The translations under genes and the position numbers were made by a program. From Syntrophaceae bacterium (lineage in GTDB: Bacteria; Desulfobacterota; Syntrophia; Syntrophales; UBA2185), in contig PMBI01000011.1 in the NCBI GenBank assembly GCA_003153775.1, positions 148,303 through 212,302 on the forward strand: a stretch of DNA of 64,000 bases. The letters are read 5' to 3'. The notes under the pieces were generated by a model. The model was not told the origin of the DNA, searched no databases, and saw only the letters and a list, made by a program, of their open reading frames with translations. Positions 63,846-64,000 of the stretch are shown one piece after another. The stretch's first letter is position 1. Each line of letters opens with the position of its first letter.

Positions 63846-64000
63846 CTATGTTTCGAGGGCAACCAATCCTTCCCTAATGGCGTATTTCGTCAGCTCCGCG
63901 ATCGTGTGAATATTAAGTTTCTCCATGATATTCCGCCGATGCGTCTCGACAGTCTTGATGCTCAAATTCAAATGCGCCGCAATCTCTTTTGCTGAAAGGC
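63846..64000 (-). CDS. LuxR/NarL-type regulator, C-terminal HTH (partial)
   Basis: The last 50 codons of a gene that begins beyond the right edge. They encode LSAKEIAAHLNLSIKTVETHRRNIMEKL and a final helix ending EGLVALET, a complete GerE/LuxR helix-turn-helix. The whole protein is most likely a NarL-family response regulator, but the receiver is outside the window. Confidence 0.85.
   Translation of the reverse strand, partial: LSAKEIAAHLNLSIKTVETHRRNIMEKLNIHTIAELTKYAIREGLVALET

Noticed and set aside
1..64000. CRISPR arrays, rRNA or tRNA genes
   Set aside because: No regularly spaced repeats, rRNA segments or cloverleaf-like sequences were noticed by eye. A covariance-model tRNA scan was not possible here.

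Overview
The window is about 64 kb of a bacterial chromosome with moderate G+C and densely packed genes. Gene content suggests a strictly anaerobic, possibly syntrophic, Gram-negative bacterium of the Desulfobacterota / former Deltaproteobacteria, perhaps close to Syntrophorhabdus. The evidence is a 4-hydroxybutyryl-CoA dehydratase with all its iron-sulfur ligands, an HMGL-type Re-citrate/isopropylmalate synthase-like enzyme, a LIV-type ABC operon carrying an acyl-CoA ligase, PilS/PilR, and many lipoproteins. The taxonomic guess is inference. No rRNA, tRNA or CRISPR array was seen.

Layout. 1-7.8 kb: acyl-CoA cluster (CoA-transferase A/B, SDR dehydrogenase, thiolase, Cys-rich small protein, 4-hydroxybutyryl-CoA dehydratase, MFS transporter, M20 peptidase), ended by a clear terminator. 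8-25 kb: accessory region with two paralogous exported TPR-CHAT (caspase-like) lipoproteins, a phospholipase D-like lipoprotein, an EEP-family phosphatase/nuclease, a TAXI-type binding protein, an acyl-CoA synthetase, a small secreted protein, a WD40-caspase (C14) lipoprotein and a secreted serine hydrolase. It is littered with gene fragments: two broken CHAT 3' ends, an IS91-type transposase tail and a YchF tail. 25-32.5 kb: YchF GTPase, small exported proteins, a tandem NDK-like protein, a cytosolic Cache protein, an acyltransferase and YtxH. 32.5-39.4 kb: a complete trp operon on the minus strand (trpE-G-D-C-F-B-A) behind a Trp-codon leader peptide and attenuator. 39.5-51 kb: DUF362 ferredoxin, UvrD-like helicase, HMGL enzyme fused to a Cache domain, LysM lipoprotein, hisS-aspS, comEC. 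51-54.2 kb: PilS/PilR-like two-component pair. 54.2-61.3 kb: a LIV/HAAT ABC transporter operon containing an acyl-CoA ligase, preceded by a Phe-codon leader peptide and attenuator. 61.3-64 kb: recJ, rpmB and the end of a LuxR-type regulator.

Most notable. (1) The transporter operon has a complete classical attenuator with a leader peptide reading FFVFFSFF, which implies control by phenylalanyl-tRNA charging. (2) The trp and Phe leaders share an unusual design: the same promoter core (TTGACA-N17-TATAAG), an attenuator terminator, then a second terminator whose 5' arm can pair with the 3' arm of the first. This suggests a two-step cascading attenuator. (3) Caspase-fold proteins (CHAT and C14) are clustered and all carry lipoprotein signals, in an area marked by repeated CHAT 3' ends and decayed mobile DNA.
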